The notes under the pieces were generated by a model that saw only the letters and a program-made list of their open reading frames with translations, was not told the DNA's origin and ran no database searches. Source: Alphaproteobacteria bacterium casp-alpha6 (lineage in GTDB: Bacteria; Pseudomonadota; Alphaproteobacteria; Rhodobacterales; Rhodobacteraceae). From it: DNA of 64,000 nt. Each line of letters begins with the position of its first letter. Positions within the stretch are counted from its first letter, which is position 1. Position numbers and translations under genes: made by a program. Location of the stretch: contig LFER01000006.1 in NCBI GenBank assembly GCA_001510135.1, positions 1 through 64,000 on the forward strand, given 5' to 3'. Positions 41,154 through 50,344 of this stretch are shown piece by piece.

Positions 41154-42266
41154 ATGGCGCCCAAGCGTCCTAGACCAGCGCGCGTCTTTCCCCAAGTGGT
41201 TGATGACGCCGCTCTGACACCCCCTAATCCAAACGCGCTTTATGCGGCGTTGGATTTGGGAACGAACAGTTGTCGTATGCTGATCGCTCAGCCCAAAGGA
41301 AGTCAATTTCATGTGGTCGATAGTTTTTCAAAATCTGTGCAGCTTGGCGTTGGATTGGAAAAAACCGGGAAACTGAGTCGGACATCAATGAACCGAACAA
41401 TTCAGGCGCTCAAGGTCTGTCATCAAAAACTCAAACGTCACAACGTGACGCGCATGCGGCTTGTGGCGACAGAGGCCTGCCGGCGGGCATCGAATGCGGG
41501 GGAATTTTGTCAGCGCGTCCTGCGCGAAACGGGCCTGCGCCTTGAGATCATTGAGGCGGAAGAAGAGGCACGGCTTGCCGTTATTTCCTGTGCGCCCCTC
41601 GTTTCAAACAGGACAGAACAACTTTTGGTGATCGACATTGGCGGGGGATCGACGGAGCTTGTCTGGATTGACCTCTCGGATGTCCCCCCGCGCGAACGAC
41701 CAAGATCGCTGATGCGGCTTCATGCAGGGTTTCATTCAGTGGACAGTCCTTTTCAGGCGGCAAAAGTCGTCGATTGGATCAGCGTTCCATTGGGGGTTGC
41801 AACATTGCGGGATGCTTTTGGAGATGTCAGTGACGATTCTGCGCGCTATGCTCTGATGAGTTGTTTTTTCGAAGATAAGCTCGCGAATTTCGCTCCTTAT
41901 AAAGATGTTCAACCGCGAGAAGGATTTCAGATCATCGGAACATCCGGAACTGTGACAACTGTTGCGGCAAGCCATCTTGGGTTGCGCCGCTATGACAGAA
42001 CCAAGGTCGATGGACTTCGTATGAGCTCGGATGAGATTGACCATGTCGTCAGCAACTATTTATCCTTAGGGCCTGATGGACGTCGCAATGATCCTCGTAT
42101 CGGGCATGACAGGCAGGCTTTGATCATGTCAGGTGCCGCCATTTTGCAGGCACTTCTGCGGTCTTGGCCGACAGATCGATTGTCGGTAGCCGATCGCGGT
42201 CTGCGCGAGGGGCTTTTATACGCACAAATGTGCGCCGATGGTGTGCTTGAGGACGTGCCCTACTGA
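41154..42266 (+). CDS. Ppx/GppA exopolyphosphatase family protein
   Basis: A 370-residue ASKHA-fold phosphatase. The first nucleotide motif is [15 protein letters not shown] and the second is [15 protein letters not shown], followed by [11 protein letters not shown]. It could remove phosphate from polyphosphate (Ppx) or from pppGpp (GppA). The long C-terminal domain of two-domain Ppx is missing, so it is the short type. GGAGGG lies before the ATG. It overlaps rlmE by 1 bp. Confidence 0.9.
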   Translation: MAPKRPRPARVFPQVVDDAALTPPNPNALYAALDLGTNSCRMLIAQPKGSQFHVVDSFSKSVQLGVGLEKTGKLSRTSMNRTIQALKVCHQKLKRHNVTRMRLVATEACRRASNAGEFCQRVLRETGLRLEIIEAEEEARLAVISCAPLVSNRTEQLLVIDIGGGSTELVWIDLSDVPPRERPRSLMRLHAGFHSVDSPFQAAKVVDWISVPLGVATLRDAFGDVSDDSARYALMSCFFEDKLANFAPYKDVQPREGFQIIGTSGTVTTVAASHLGLRRYDRTKVDGLRMSSDEIDHVVSNYLSLGPDGRRNDPRIGHDRQALIMSGAAILQALLRSWPTDRLSVADRGLREGLLYAQMCADGVLEDVPY

Positions 42267-42982
42267 TGAGCAACAAATCGGAAAATACCTCGGGCCGGGG
42301 GCAACGCGACCTCAGGGTTAAGGTCAAGAAAGCCAAAGGCAAAACCGTTGCACAGGTACGCTGGCTTGAACGGCAGCTAAACGATCCTTATGTGAAACGC
42401 GCCAAGTCAGAAGGCTATCGAGGACGCGCGGCGTTTAAAATCATTGAGCTTGATGACAAATACCGTTTTCTTGTGCCAGGCGCACGGGTTGTGGATCTGG
42501 GCTGTGCACCGGGGGGATGGTGCCAAGTGGCGGTAAAGCGCACCAATGCGCTTGGCGAGAAAAAAGGCAAATCTATCGGGCGCGTGATCGGCGTCGATCT
42601 GCAGGAAGTCGAACCCATCGCAGGCGCGGATATCCATCAGCTTGATTTTCTGGAAGAAAATGCGGACGAAAAAGTAAAACAATGGCTTGATGGGCCTGCA
42701 GACGTTGTCATGTCAGATATGGCCGCTGCCAGTTCGGGACATAAACAGACAGACCATCTGCGCATCATCGCACTATGCGAAGCGGCAGCTTATTTTGCGT
42801 TTGACGTCCTCGAAGAGGGAGGGACATTCGTTGCCAAAGTTCTGGCCGGTGGGGCAGAGGGGGATCTTCAAAAAATCCTCAAGCAACGGTTCAGCAAAGT
42901 CTCGCATCTGAAACCTCCGGCAAGTCGCGCGGACAGTTCAGAGAAATTTGTTGTGGCAACGGGTTACCGTGCTGAACGGTAG
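42266..42982 (+). CDS. rlmE: 23S rRNA Um2552 2'-O-methyltransferase RlmE
   Basis: A 238-residue FtsJ-type methyltransferase. The SAM motif is [13 protein letters not shown]. The K-D-K-E tetrad is present: Lys in [10 protein letters not shown], Asp in [10 protein letters not shown], Lys in [12 protein letters not shown] and Glu in [11 protein letters not shown]. It is coupled to the Ppx/GppA gene by a TGATG overlap, and its 3' end overlaps the convergent regulator gene by 19 bp. Confidence 0.94.
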   Translation: MSNKSENTSGRGQRDLRVKVKKAKGKTVAQVRWLERQLNDPYVKRAKSEGYRGRAAFKIIELDDKYRFLVPGARVVDLGCAPGGWCQVAVKRTNALGEKKGKSIGRVIGVDLQEVEPIAGADIHQLDFLEENADEKVKQWLDGPADVVMSDMAAASSGHKQTDHLRIIALCEAAAYFAFDVLEEGGTFVAKVLAGGAEGDLQKILKQRFSKVSHLKPPASRADSSEKFVVATGYRAER

Positions 42983-43929
42983 GTTTTGGACAATTCGCGC
43001 GGCGACACACCAAAGCGCAGACGAAATGCACGGCTCAACGCTGCAGCGCTTTCATATCCGGATCGAAGCGCGATTTCGGACGTACTAAGAGACGTGCTTT
43101 CCACAAGCTGACGGGCGTTTGTCAGGCGGATATGGCGATACACTTGAATTGGGGTGGTACCAAAAGCCACCTTAAAGCGGCGCAACAGTGTTTTTGGCGG
43201 GCAGGCAGCGATTTTTGACAAATCATTCAAAGAGAGCGGCTGTTCAATGTTGCTTTGCATTGCAGCGATTGCTCTTTGCACAGGGCTTGTTGAGGGCTTT
43301 GATTTGCCCCGGTGCTGCAGTGCAAGCGGATCATCGCGCAACAACATTGCATCGACATCCAACGCCACAGCGCTTCCCAAATGATCTTCGATCATGGATC
43401 TTGTTAGATCAAAAGCCGACATCGCACCTGCACAGGTGATCCTGTTGTTGTCCTTTACAACCCGATGACGCACTGTGTCGATATTTAAAAACCGCTCGGA
43501 AAAACTGTCCAGTGTTTCCCAGTGCAACGTAGCCCGCCGCCCTGCAAGCAACCCAGCGGAGGCCATCAGCCAAGGCCCCGTATCAAGGCCCACCATCACT
43601 TTGCAGGATTTTGAACATGCGCGCAGACGGCGCCGGCAATCCGCCGTGTCATGTTTTAGAAAATCATAACTTGCCACTACAAAAAGAAAATCGCAGGGTT
43701 TTTCAGGATCGAGTGCTGCGTGAGGCAGGATGGGAAGCCCGCTTGATGAGGCGACGGTGTCCCCACTTAGGCTCAGAAAGCGCCAGCGGTAAAACTCGCG
43801 CCCCACAAGCGTATTGGCCGCCCGCATCGGTTCCAAACAATTGGCCAGACACATATTTGAAAATCGATCAAAGAGAAGAAACTGCACAGTGATCGAAGCT
43901 ATATCGCTCTTTGTCCATTTTGGTATCAT
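42964..43929 (-). CDS. GlxA-type AraC regulator, likely of carnitine genes (CdhR-like)
   Basis: A 321-residue transcription factor. The N-terminal DJ-1/PfpI-like amidotransferase fold (about 12–190) has no obvious catalytic Cys, and a C-terminal AraC domain follows (about 215–315, with [21 protein letters not shown] and [19 protein letters not shown]). Proteins of this architecture sense quaternary amines: CdhR for carnitine, GbdR for betaine and SouR for sarcosine in Pseudomonas. It is divergent from the carnitine operon at 44003, so it is probably its activator. Confidence 0.88.
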   Translation of the reverse strand: MIPKWTKSDIASITVQFLLFDRFSNMCLANCLEPMRAANTLVGREFYRWRFLSLSGDTVASSSGLPILPHAALDPEKPCDFLFVVASYDFLKHDTADCRRRLRACSKSCKVMVGLDTGPWLMASAGLLAGRRATLHWETLDSFSERFLNIDTVRHRVVKDNNRITCAGAMSAFDLTRSMIEDHLGSAVALDVDAMLLRDDPLALQHRGKSKPSTSPVQRAIAAMQSNIEQPLSLNDLSKIAACPPKTLLRRFKVAFGTTPIQVYRHIRLTNARQLVESTSLSTSEIALRSGYESAAALSRAFRLRFGVSPRELSKTYRSAR

Positions 43930-44002
43930 ATATGTCTTTTAGTGCAAACACTTTCCAGTGACCAGTGGCATATTATTTCTCTTATCCTGCAGGAGAGACA
44001 CT

Positions 44003-44914
44003 ATGCCATTATCGATGAACAAAGAGGTTTTTATCACATGCGCCGTGACGGGGTCGGGGGGAACGCAGGACAAAAGCCCCCATGTGCCGCGCAGCCCGAA
44101 ACAGATCGCGCACAGCGCGATTGCCGCGGCAGAGGCGGGTGCTGCAGTTGTGCATTGCCATGTGCGCGATCCAGAAACTGGGACGCCCAGTCGCAAGCTT
44201 GAGTATTACAGGGAAGTCACTGAATATATCCGTGCCTCTGGAACAGATGTTGTTTTAAACCTCACCGCTGGCATGGGGGGAGATATAGTCTTTGGGGGTA
44301 CGGAAGCCCCACTGCCGCTGGTTGCAGGGACAGATATGGCGGGTGCCACAGAGAGGGTTGCCCATGTCGCACAATGTCTTCCTGAAATATGTACGCTGGA
44401 CTGCGGCACAATGAATTTTGCCGAAGCCGATTACGTCATGACCAATACCCCCGGCATGTTGCAGGCGATGGGTCAGATGATGACGGATTTAGGAGTGAAG
44501 CCTGAAATCGAAGCATTTGATACAGGACATCTCTGGTACGCAAAACAGCTGGTCGCGGATGGTGTTCTGGAACCAGACGCGCTTGTTCAGCTATGCATGG
44601 GGGTGCCATGGGGGGCGCCTGACGATCTGAACACTTTTATGGCGATGGTAAACAATGTTCCGCCAAATTGGACCTTCAGCGCGTTTTCGCTGGGGCGAAA
44701 CCAGATGGCCTATGTGGCGGCTTCTGTGCTTGCCGGTGGCAATGTGCGCGTCGGGCTTGAGGACAACCTCATGCTGGAACGTGGGGTGTTAGCCGAAAAT
44801 TACCAATTGGTTGAAAAGGCGCGTGGTATTATTGAGGCGTTGGGGGCACGGGTGATCGGACCGGAAGAGGTGCGGCAAAAGCTGAAGCTTACCAAACGCA
44901 CGCCCAAGGGCTAG
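44003..44914 (+). CDS. BKACE (DUF849), likely 3-dehydrocarnitine cleavage enzyme
   Basis: A 303-residue beta-keto acid cleavage enzyme. The metal-binding motif AAVVHCHVRDP and the block LNLTAGMGGDIVFG are family features. BKACEs condense a beta-keto acid with acetyl-CoA to give acetoacetate and a new CoA ester. With a carnitine dehydrogenase downstream the likely reaction is 3-dehydrocarnitine + acetyl-CoA to betainyl-CoA + acetoacetate. The ATG at 44003 is preceded by AGGAGAG; the open frame extends 15 codons upstream without support. First gene of a six-gene operon. Confidence 0.9.
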   Translation: MPLSMNKEVFITCAVTGSGGTQDKSPHVPRSPKQIAHSAIAAAEAGAAVVHCHVRDPETGTPSRKLEYYREVTEYIRASGTDVVLNLTAGMGGDIVFGGTEAPLPLVAGTDMAGATERVAHVAQCLPEICTLDCGTMNFAEADYVMTNTPGMLQAMGQMMTDLGVKPEIEAFDTGHLWYAKQLVADGVLEPDALVQLCMGVPWGAPDDLNTFMAMVNNVPPNWTFSAFSLGRNQMAYVAASVLAGGNVRVGLEDNLMLERGVLAENYQLVEKARGIIEALGARVIGPEEVRQKLKLTKRTPKG

Positions 44915-44917
44915 AGC

Positions 44918-45679
44918 ATGGCACGGCGTGTGGTCGTTACAGGAGGCGCCTCGGGGATCGGGCGTGTGATGGCGGAGGCTTTTCTCGCTCTTGGTGATCA
45001 AGTGGCGGTGTGCGACAGCTCTGAGGCAAATATTCAAGACATGCAAAGAGCGCATCCCAAGTGCATTGCGCATTGTGCTGATGTGCGAAATGAAGCGGAA
45101 ATGTCTGCATTTTTCGCACAGCTTGAGGACGCTTACGGCGGTGTGGATGTTTTGATTTCCAATGCGGGGACGGGTGGACCTGCGGGGGGCATCGAAACTT
45201 TGACTTATGCGGATTGGAGAGATTGCGTTTCTGTAAACCTCGACGGCGCATTTCTGAGCTGCCGGTGGGCGGCAGCGCGGATGAAAGCACAAAATTCTGG
45301 AGCGATCATCCTTATTTCATCAACATCCGGACTGTTCGGTGTGCCTTACCGCAGCCCCTATGTGGCAGCAAAATGGGGGCTTATCGGGTTGATGAAAACG
45401 CTGGCGATTGAATTGGGGTCCGCCCATGTGAGGGTGAACGCGATCTGCCCCGGTGCTGTCGAAGGCCCACGGATGGAACGGGTGCTATCTATGGAAAGCA
45501 AAGCCACGGGGCGCCCAATAGAATATATTCGTGCGCAATATACGGACGGCGTGTCCTTGCGCCGTTTCATTCCGCCGGAAGACATCGCAGGTATGGCCGT
45601 TTTCCTTGCCTCGGATGCAGGGCGAAACATCAGCGGGCAGGCGATCAGTGTAGATGGAAATACAGAGCGCATGGTATGA
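44918..45679 (+). CDS. Short-chain dehydrogenase/reductase
   Basis: A 253-residue classical SDR. The cofactor motif is TGGASGIG, the structural NAG is at about 89–91, and the catalytic Ser and YVAAK motif lie at about 142 and 155–159. NAD-type specificity is suggested by Asp in VAVCDSSE after the second strand. It lies 3 bp behind the BKACE gene and 30 bp before the carnitine dehydrogenase. It could oxidise a hydroxy intermediate, for example the other carnitine stereoisomer, or be a 3-hydroxybutyrate-type enzyme for acetoacetate. Neither is proved by sequence. Confidence 0.82.
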   Translation: MARRVVVTGGASGIGRVMAEAFLALGDQVAVCDSSEANIQDMQRAHPKCIAHCADVRNEAEMSAFFAQLEDAYGGVDVLISNAGTGGPAGGIETLTYADWRDCVSVNLDGAFLSCRWAAARMKAQNSGAIILISSTSGLFGVPYRSPYVAAKWGLIGLMKTLAIELGSAHVRVNAICPGAVEGPRMERVLSMESKATGRPIEYIRAQYTDGVSLRRFIPPEDIAGMAVFLASDAGRNISGQAISVDGNTERMV

Positions 45680-45709
45680 TCCCCATGTGCGATTTGGAGA
45701 GTGACTAAG

Positions 45710-47119
45710 ATGACCAAAAAAGCTGCAATCATCGGTGGCGGTGTAATCGGGGGAGGATGGCTCGCCCGATTTCTTTTGAACGGGTGGGATATCAAGGTCT
45801 TTGATCCTGACCCGGAGGCTGAACGCAAAATTTCCGAAGTCCTGAAAAACGCACGACATGCGCTTCCTATGCTTTATGATCAGCCATTGCCGAATGAAGG
45901 AACGCTGAAATTTTGCAAAACGATCAAAGAGGCCGTCTCTGACGCTGATTGGATTCAGGAAAGCGTGCCAGAGAGGTTGGACATCAAGCACCGCGTGTTT
46001 GCTGAAATTCAAGACAGTTGTCGTGGAGATGCGGTTATTGGATCTTCAACGTCCGGATTTAAACCCTCCGAACTGCAGGAAGGAACCGAACGCCCAGAGC
46101 AAATTATGGTCACTCATCCGTTTAATCCTGTCTATCTTTTGCCTCTGATCGAACTGGTTCCTAGCATTAAGACTGGCGCGCAACATATTGAAACAGCGAA
46201 AGAGGTTCTCACGTCAATTGGTCTTTATCCGCTTCATGTGCGCAAAGAAATTGACGCCCATATCGCAGATCGCTTTCTTGAAGCCGTGTGGCGCGAAGGT
46301 CTATGGTTGATCAAAGACGGAATTGCGACGACCGAGGAAATCGATAACGCCATTCGCTATGGTTTTGGTTTGCGCTGGGCGCAGATGGGGTTATTTGAAA
46401 CCTATCGTATTGCGGGCGGTGAAGCGGGTATGGTACATTTTATTGCCCAATTCGGCCCATGCCTGAGTTGGCCTTGGACAAAGCTGATGGATGTACCCGA
46501 GTTGACGGATGAACTCACGCAGATGATTGCAGATCAATCCGATGCACAATCCGGCCATAAAACAATCCGTGATCTTGAACGCCTGCGCGACAACAATTTG
46601 ATCGCCATCATGCGCGCCTTAAAACAACAGGGCAGCGCCGCGGGTGCACTGATTACCGCACACGAAGAAACGCTTCGCTTGCCCTTGGGGGCGGCGGTGC
46701 CGATGCGCACTGTCTCTCGCAGTATTCCTGTCGATTGGACTGACTACAACGGGCATATGAATGAAGGACGCTATGGGCAGATTTTTTCAGATGCAGCTGA
46801 CGCCTTTATGATCGAAATAGGCGCCGATGCGGAGTATATCGCGGCAGGAAACAGCTTTTTCACCGCCGAAACAACGATCAAATACCTCGCCGAAACACTG
46901 GCTGGACAGACGGTCCATGTCAATACCCGTGTTTTGTTGTCAGAGGGGAAAAAGGTGAAACTTTTCCATGAGATGCGAGCCGAAGATAATGCAATATTGG
47001 CCACATGTGAACAGTTTATGCTGCACGTCAACCTGACCACGCGCAAATCCTGCCCGCCACTGGCAGAGGTGCAATCCCGCATGGACGCGCTGGCACAAGC
47101 CCATAAGGAGAGCGCATAA
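45710..47119 (+). CDS. lcdH: L-carnitine dehydrogenase–betainyl-CoA thioesterase fusion
   Basis: A 469-residue two-domain protein. Residues 1–320 are a 3-hydroxyacyl-CoA-dehydrogenase-like L-carnitine dehydrogenase with the NAD motif IGGGVIGGGW near the start and the block THPFNPVYLLPLIELV. Residues about 330–460 are a hotdog thioesterase (SIPVDWTDYNGHMNEGRYG, with the typical Asp-X4-HMN). Such fusions are known in carnitine degraders: the first domain makes 3-dehydrocarnitine and the second hydrolyses betainyl-CoA to glycine betaine. GGAGAG precedes the ATG with a 9-bp gap; a GTG three codons earlier is too close to it. Overlaps the next gene by 1 bp. Confidence 0.92.
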   Translation: MTKKAAIIGGGVIGGGWLARFLLNGWDIKVFDPDPEAERKISEVLKNARHALPMLYDQPLPNEGTLKFCKTIKEAVSDADWIQESVPERLDIKHRVFAEIQDSCRGDAVIGSSTSGFKPSELQEGTERPEQIMVTHPFNPVYLLPLIELVPSIKTGAQHIETAKEVLTSIGLYPLHVRKEIDAHIADRFLEAVWREGLWLIKDGIATTEEIDNAIRYGFGLRWAQMGLFETYRIAGGEAGMVHFIAQFGPCLSWPWTKLMDVPELTDELTQMIADQSDAQSGHKTIRDLERLRDNNLIAIMRALKQQGSAAGALITAHEETLRLPLGAAVPMRTVSRSIPVDWTDYNGHMNEGRYGQIFSDAADAFMIEIGADAEYIAAGNSFFTAETTIKYLAETLAGQTVHVNTRVLLSEGKKVKLFHEMRAEDNAILATCEQFMLHVNLTTRKSCPPLAEVQSRMDALAQAHKESA

Positions 47120-48279
47120 TGCACTTTGGACTGAGCGAAGAACAAGAGATGATCGTTGATACGGTCAGAAGCTTTGTAGAAAATGAGATCTACCCGCATG
47201 AAGACATCGTGGAGCGTACCGGTGAAGTTCCCGCTGAGGTCGGCGAGGCGATCAAACAAAAAACCATTGATTTGGGGTTTTATGCCTGCAATTTCCCCCA
47301 AGAAGTCGGTGGCGCCGGCCTCAGCCATCTGGAATTTGCGCTGGTAGAACGCGAATTGGGGCGCGGTGCTATGGCGCTGAACCATTTCTTTGGGCGGCCT
47401 CAAAACATTCTGATGGCATGTGAGGGGGAACAAAAAGAACGCTACCTTTTGCCCGCCGTACGTGGCGAAAGAATGGATGCACTTGCCATGACCGAACCGG
47501 GTGCCGGATCGGACGTGCGGGGGATGAAATGCAGTGCGGAGCGCAAAGGTGGGGATTGGGTGGTCAACGGGACCAAACATTTTATTTCCGGTGCGGATCA
47601 TGCCGATTTTGTGATTTGTTTTATTGCAACTGGCGAAGATCAAACTCCGAAGGGGCCCAAAAAACGCATCACTGCCTTCCTCGTCGATCGCGGCACGCCG
47701 GGCTTTACGATTCGTCAGGGGTATAAATCGGTCAGCCATAGAGGATATAAAAATATGATCCTCGAATTTGATGACTGCCGACTATCGGATGCACAGGTGC
47801 TTGGAGAGGTTGATGGTGGTTTTGCTGTCATGAACGAATGGCTTTATGCGACCCGCATCACCGTTGCCACTATGTCTGTAGGGCGCGCGCGCAGGTGTTT
47901 TGACTATGCATTGAATTATGCGGCGGAGCGCGAACAATTCGGCCAAAAGATTGGTAAGTTTCAGGGGGTAAGTTTCCAAATCGCGGATATGATTACTGAA
48001 ATTGATGCGGCCGATTGGCTCACTCTCTCCTCGGCATGGCGCCTTGATCAAGGGCTTCCCGCCAATCGTGAAATTGCCAGTGCGAAACTCTATGCCTCAG
48101 AAATGCTGGCCCGCGTCACGGATCGGACATTGCAAATTTTTGGTGGTATGGGCTTGATGGATGATTTCCCAATTGAACGCTTTTGGCGCGATGCGCGGGT
48201 GGAACGGATTTGGGATGGCACCTCTGAAATTCAACGTCACATCATATCGCGAGAGCTGCTGCGCCCCTTGGGTGCCTAA
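47119..48279 (+). CDS. Acyl-CoA dehydrogenase, likely gamma-butyrobetainyl-CoA dehydrogenase
   Basis: A 386-residue flavoprotein with the signature MTEPGAGSDVRGMKC and the C-terminal block RDARVERIWDGTSEIQRHII. The base that is Glu in most family members (EGTSEIQ) is Asp366 here. In this operon the likely step is oxidation of gamma-butyrobetainyl-CoA to crotonobetainyl-CoA, since a CoA ligase and a CaiD-like hydratase follow. It passes electrons to ETF. Its ATG overlaps the lcdH stop (TAATG). Confidence 0.88.
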   Translation: MHFGLSEEQEMIVDTVRSFVENEIYPHEDIVERTGEVPAEVGEAIKQKTIDLGFYACNFPQEVGGAGLSHLEFALVERELGRGAMALNHFFGRPQNILMACEGEQKERYLLPAVRGERMDALAMTEPGAGSDVRGMKCSAERKGGDWVVNGTKHFISGADHADFVICFIATGEDQTPKGPKKRITAFLVDRGTPGFTIRQGYKSVSHRGYKNMILEFDDCRLSDAQVLGEVDGGFAVMNEWLYATRITVATMSVGRARRCFDYALNYAAEREQFGQKIGKFQGVSFQIADMITEIDAADWLTLSSAWRLDQGLPANREIASAKLYASEMLARVTDRTLQIFGGMGLMDDFPIERFWRDARVERIWDGTSEIQRHIISRELLRPLGA

Positions 48280-48298
48280 GGTCAAAGGACAAAATTCC

Positions 48299-50344
48299 AT
48301 GCAGGATTTGGACCGACTGTTGCGCCCTCAAAGCATTGCCGTCATCGGCGGTGGGATGTGGTGCCGCTCTGTCATCGAGCAATGCCAGAAGTTTGGATTT
48401 TCAGGGAATCTTTGGCCTGTTCATCCCAAAGCTGAAGAGATTGGAGGGCTCAGGGCATACCGATCTGTAAATGAGCTGCCCGATGCGCCTGATGCCGCCT
48501 TTATTGGTGTAAACCGCCACGCAACCGTCGATGTGGTCAAAAACTTAGCAAACGTTGGAAGCGGGGGGGCGGTTTGTTTTGCCTCAGGGTTTCTTGAGGC
48601 ACAGGCAGAGGATGAAGGTGGCGCAAAGCTTCAACAGGAATTGCTAACTGCAGCAGGGGATATGCCTATCATTGGGCCCAATTGCTATGGGTTCATAAAT
48701 TACTTGGACGGGGCTGCACTTTGGCCCGACCAGCATGGAGGACGTCGGGTCGAACGCGGTGTAGCCATCATCACGCAAAGTTCCAATATGGCGATCAATA
48801 TATCCATGCAAAACCGCGCTTTGCCCATAGCATATATCGCGACTGCGGGAAATCAGGCGCAACAGGGGCTCGCCGATATCGGACGGGCCTTGCTTTGTGA
48901 CGATCGGGTAAGCGCCCTGGGACTTCACATTGAAGGGCTCGGGAATATCGCCGCCTTTGAAGCTTTGTCCAAAGCCGCAAAAGAGATGGGTAAAGGCATC
49001 GTTGCGATCAAAGTCGGTCAATCAGAACAGGCACAAGCCGCCACCATTTCTCACACCGCCTCTCTTGCGGGAAGCGATGCGGGGGCGCGAGCTGTCTTGA
49101 ACCGCCTTGGTATTGCAAGATTAAAGAGTGTTCCCGAATTTTTGGAAACGCTCAAACTTCTCCATTTTTGCGGACCGTTAAAGGGCAACAAAATTGCTTC
49201 TCTGTCCTGTTCAGGGGGGGAGGCGAGCCTTATTGCTGATACCGCGCTGTCCTATAATGTGCGTTTTCCTGCGTTAAACGAAATCCAAAGAGTTGGGCTC
49301 CGCCAGGCCCTCGGCCCGATGGTCGCCGTGGCCAATCCTCTGGATTATCACACCTATATTTGGGGCAACGGTCGCGCGATTGGGGCAATGATGTCGGCGA
49401 TGATGACTGGGGATCAGGACATCACGCTCTCAATCGTGGATTTTCCGCGCGATGATCGCTGTTCACCGGCTGCTTGGGAATGCATATTGGAGGGGGCTGA
49501 AATCGCGGTAAAAGAGGGAAGCGGGCCCTTGGCCTTTGTCACAACACTTCCTGAAAATATCTCTGAACCGGTCGCGGATCGGTTGATGGCTATGAATGTT
49601 CTGCCCATGCATGGATTTAACGAAACGCTTGCCGCAATTGAAGCGGCGCATTTCATTGCGCTTTCCCAAGAGGACACATGGCCCCCGATTGTCATTGGAA
49701 AATCCTCACGTAATCCGGTGTTGATTGATGAGGCTGATGCAAAATCGGAGTTGTCCGCATTTGGATTGGATGTCCCACACCGTGCAATTGCATCAAGCCT
49801 TGAGGACATCTTGAAAGAAGGCACGCGCATCGGGTTTCCTTTAGCCCTAAAGGGCAGGGGTATTGCCCATAAAACGGAAAGTGGCGCTGTTCGGCTGGAC
49901 ATTTCTAACAGCGAAGAATTGGAACGCGCTGTCCGTGAGATGGGTGTAAAAGAATTTTTAGTGGAAGAAATGATTGAAGAAGCAGTTTGTGAACTTTTGA
50001 TTGGGATTACAAGAGATGCGGCGCATGGATTTGTTTTGACTCTGGCGGCTGGGGGGGTGCTGACCGAATTACTCAGCGATCAGGTTTCGCTTGTCCTGCC
50101 TGTTCAGGTAAAAGATGTAAATAAGGCTCTTGGGCAGCTCAAACTTTCTAAATTATTGGCGGGGTATCGCGGCAAGCCTGCGGCTGAGCTCAGTCAGATT
50201 GCCAAAGCAGTGATGGCTTTGCAAGAATATGTTCTGGCGCATATAAACGAAGTTGAAGAAGTGGAAATCAACCCGCTTATCGTGACGCCGGCAAGGTCGA
50301 TTGCAGTGGATGCGCTGATCAGAAAAGGAGAGGCAGATGTCTGA
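48299..50344 (+). CDS. ADP-forming acyl-CoA ligase (Acs/Acd family), likely for betaine acids
   Basis: A 681-residue fused NDP-forming acyl-CoA synthetase. A CoA-binding domain (1–130) and a succinyl-CoA-ligase-like middle part carry the expected phospho-His252 in SHTASLAGSDAG. A C-terminal ATP-grasp follows (about 460–681, IGFPLALKGRGIAHKTESGAV). It would activate a carboxylic acid with ATP and CoA, giving ADP. In E. coli the equivalent carnitine step uses AMP-forming CaiC, so this is a different solution. AAAGGA lies before the ATG; overlap with the next gene is 8 bp. Substrate is inferred from neighbours. Confidence 0.88.
   Translation: MQDLDRLLRPQSIAVIGGGMWCRSVIEQCQKFGFSGNLWPVHPKAEEIGGLRAYRSVNELPDAPDAAFIGVNRHATVDVVKNLANVGSGGAVCFASGFLEAQAEDEGGAKLQQELLTAAGDMPIIGPNCYGFINYLDGAALWPDQHGGRRVERGVAIITQSSNMAINISMQNRALPIAYIATAGNQAQQGLADIGRALLCDDRVSALGLHIEGLGNIAAFEALSKAAKEMGKGIVAIKVGQSEQAQAATISHTASLAGSDAGARAVLNRLGIARLKSVPEFLETLKLLHFCGPLKGNKIASLSCSGGEASLIADTALSYNVRFPALNEIQRVGLRQALGPMVAVANPLDYHTYIWGNGRAIGAMMSAMMTGDQDITLSIVDFPRDDRCSPAAWECILEGAEIAVKEGSGPLAFVTTLPENISEPVADRLMAMNVLPMHGFNETLAAIEAAHFIALSQEDTWPPIVIGKSSRNPVLIDEADAKSELSAFGLDVPHRAIASSLEDILKEGTRIGFPLALKGRGIAHKTESGAVRLDISNSEELERAVREMGVKEFLVEEMIEEAVCELLIGITRDAAHGFVLTLAAGGVLTELLSDQVSLVLPVQVKDVNKALGQLKLSKLLAGYRGKPAAELSQIAKAVMALQEYVLAHINEVEEVEINPLIVTPARSIAVDALIRKGEADV

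Noticed and set aside
46771-47739. 322-codon minus-strand frame
   Set aside because: Runs opposite the thioesterase part of lcdH and the acyl-CoA dehydrogenase; both real genes are unmistakable.
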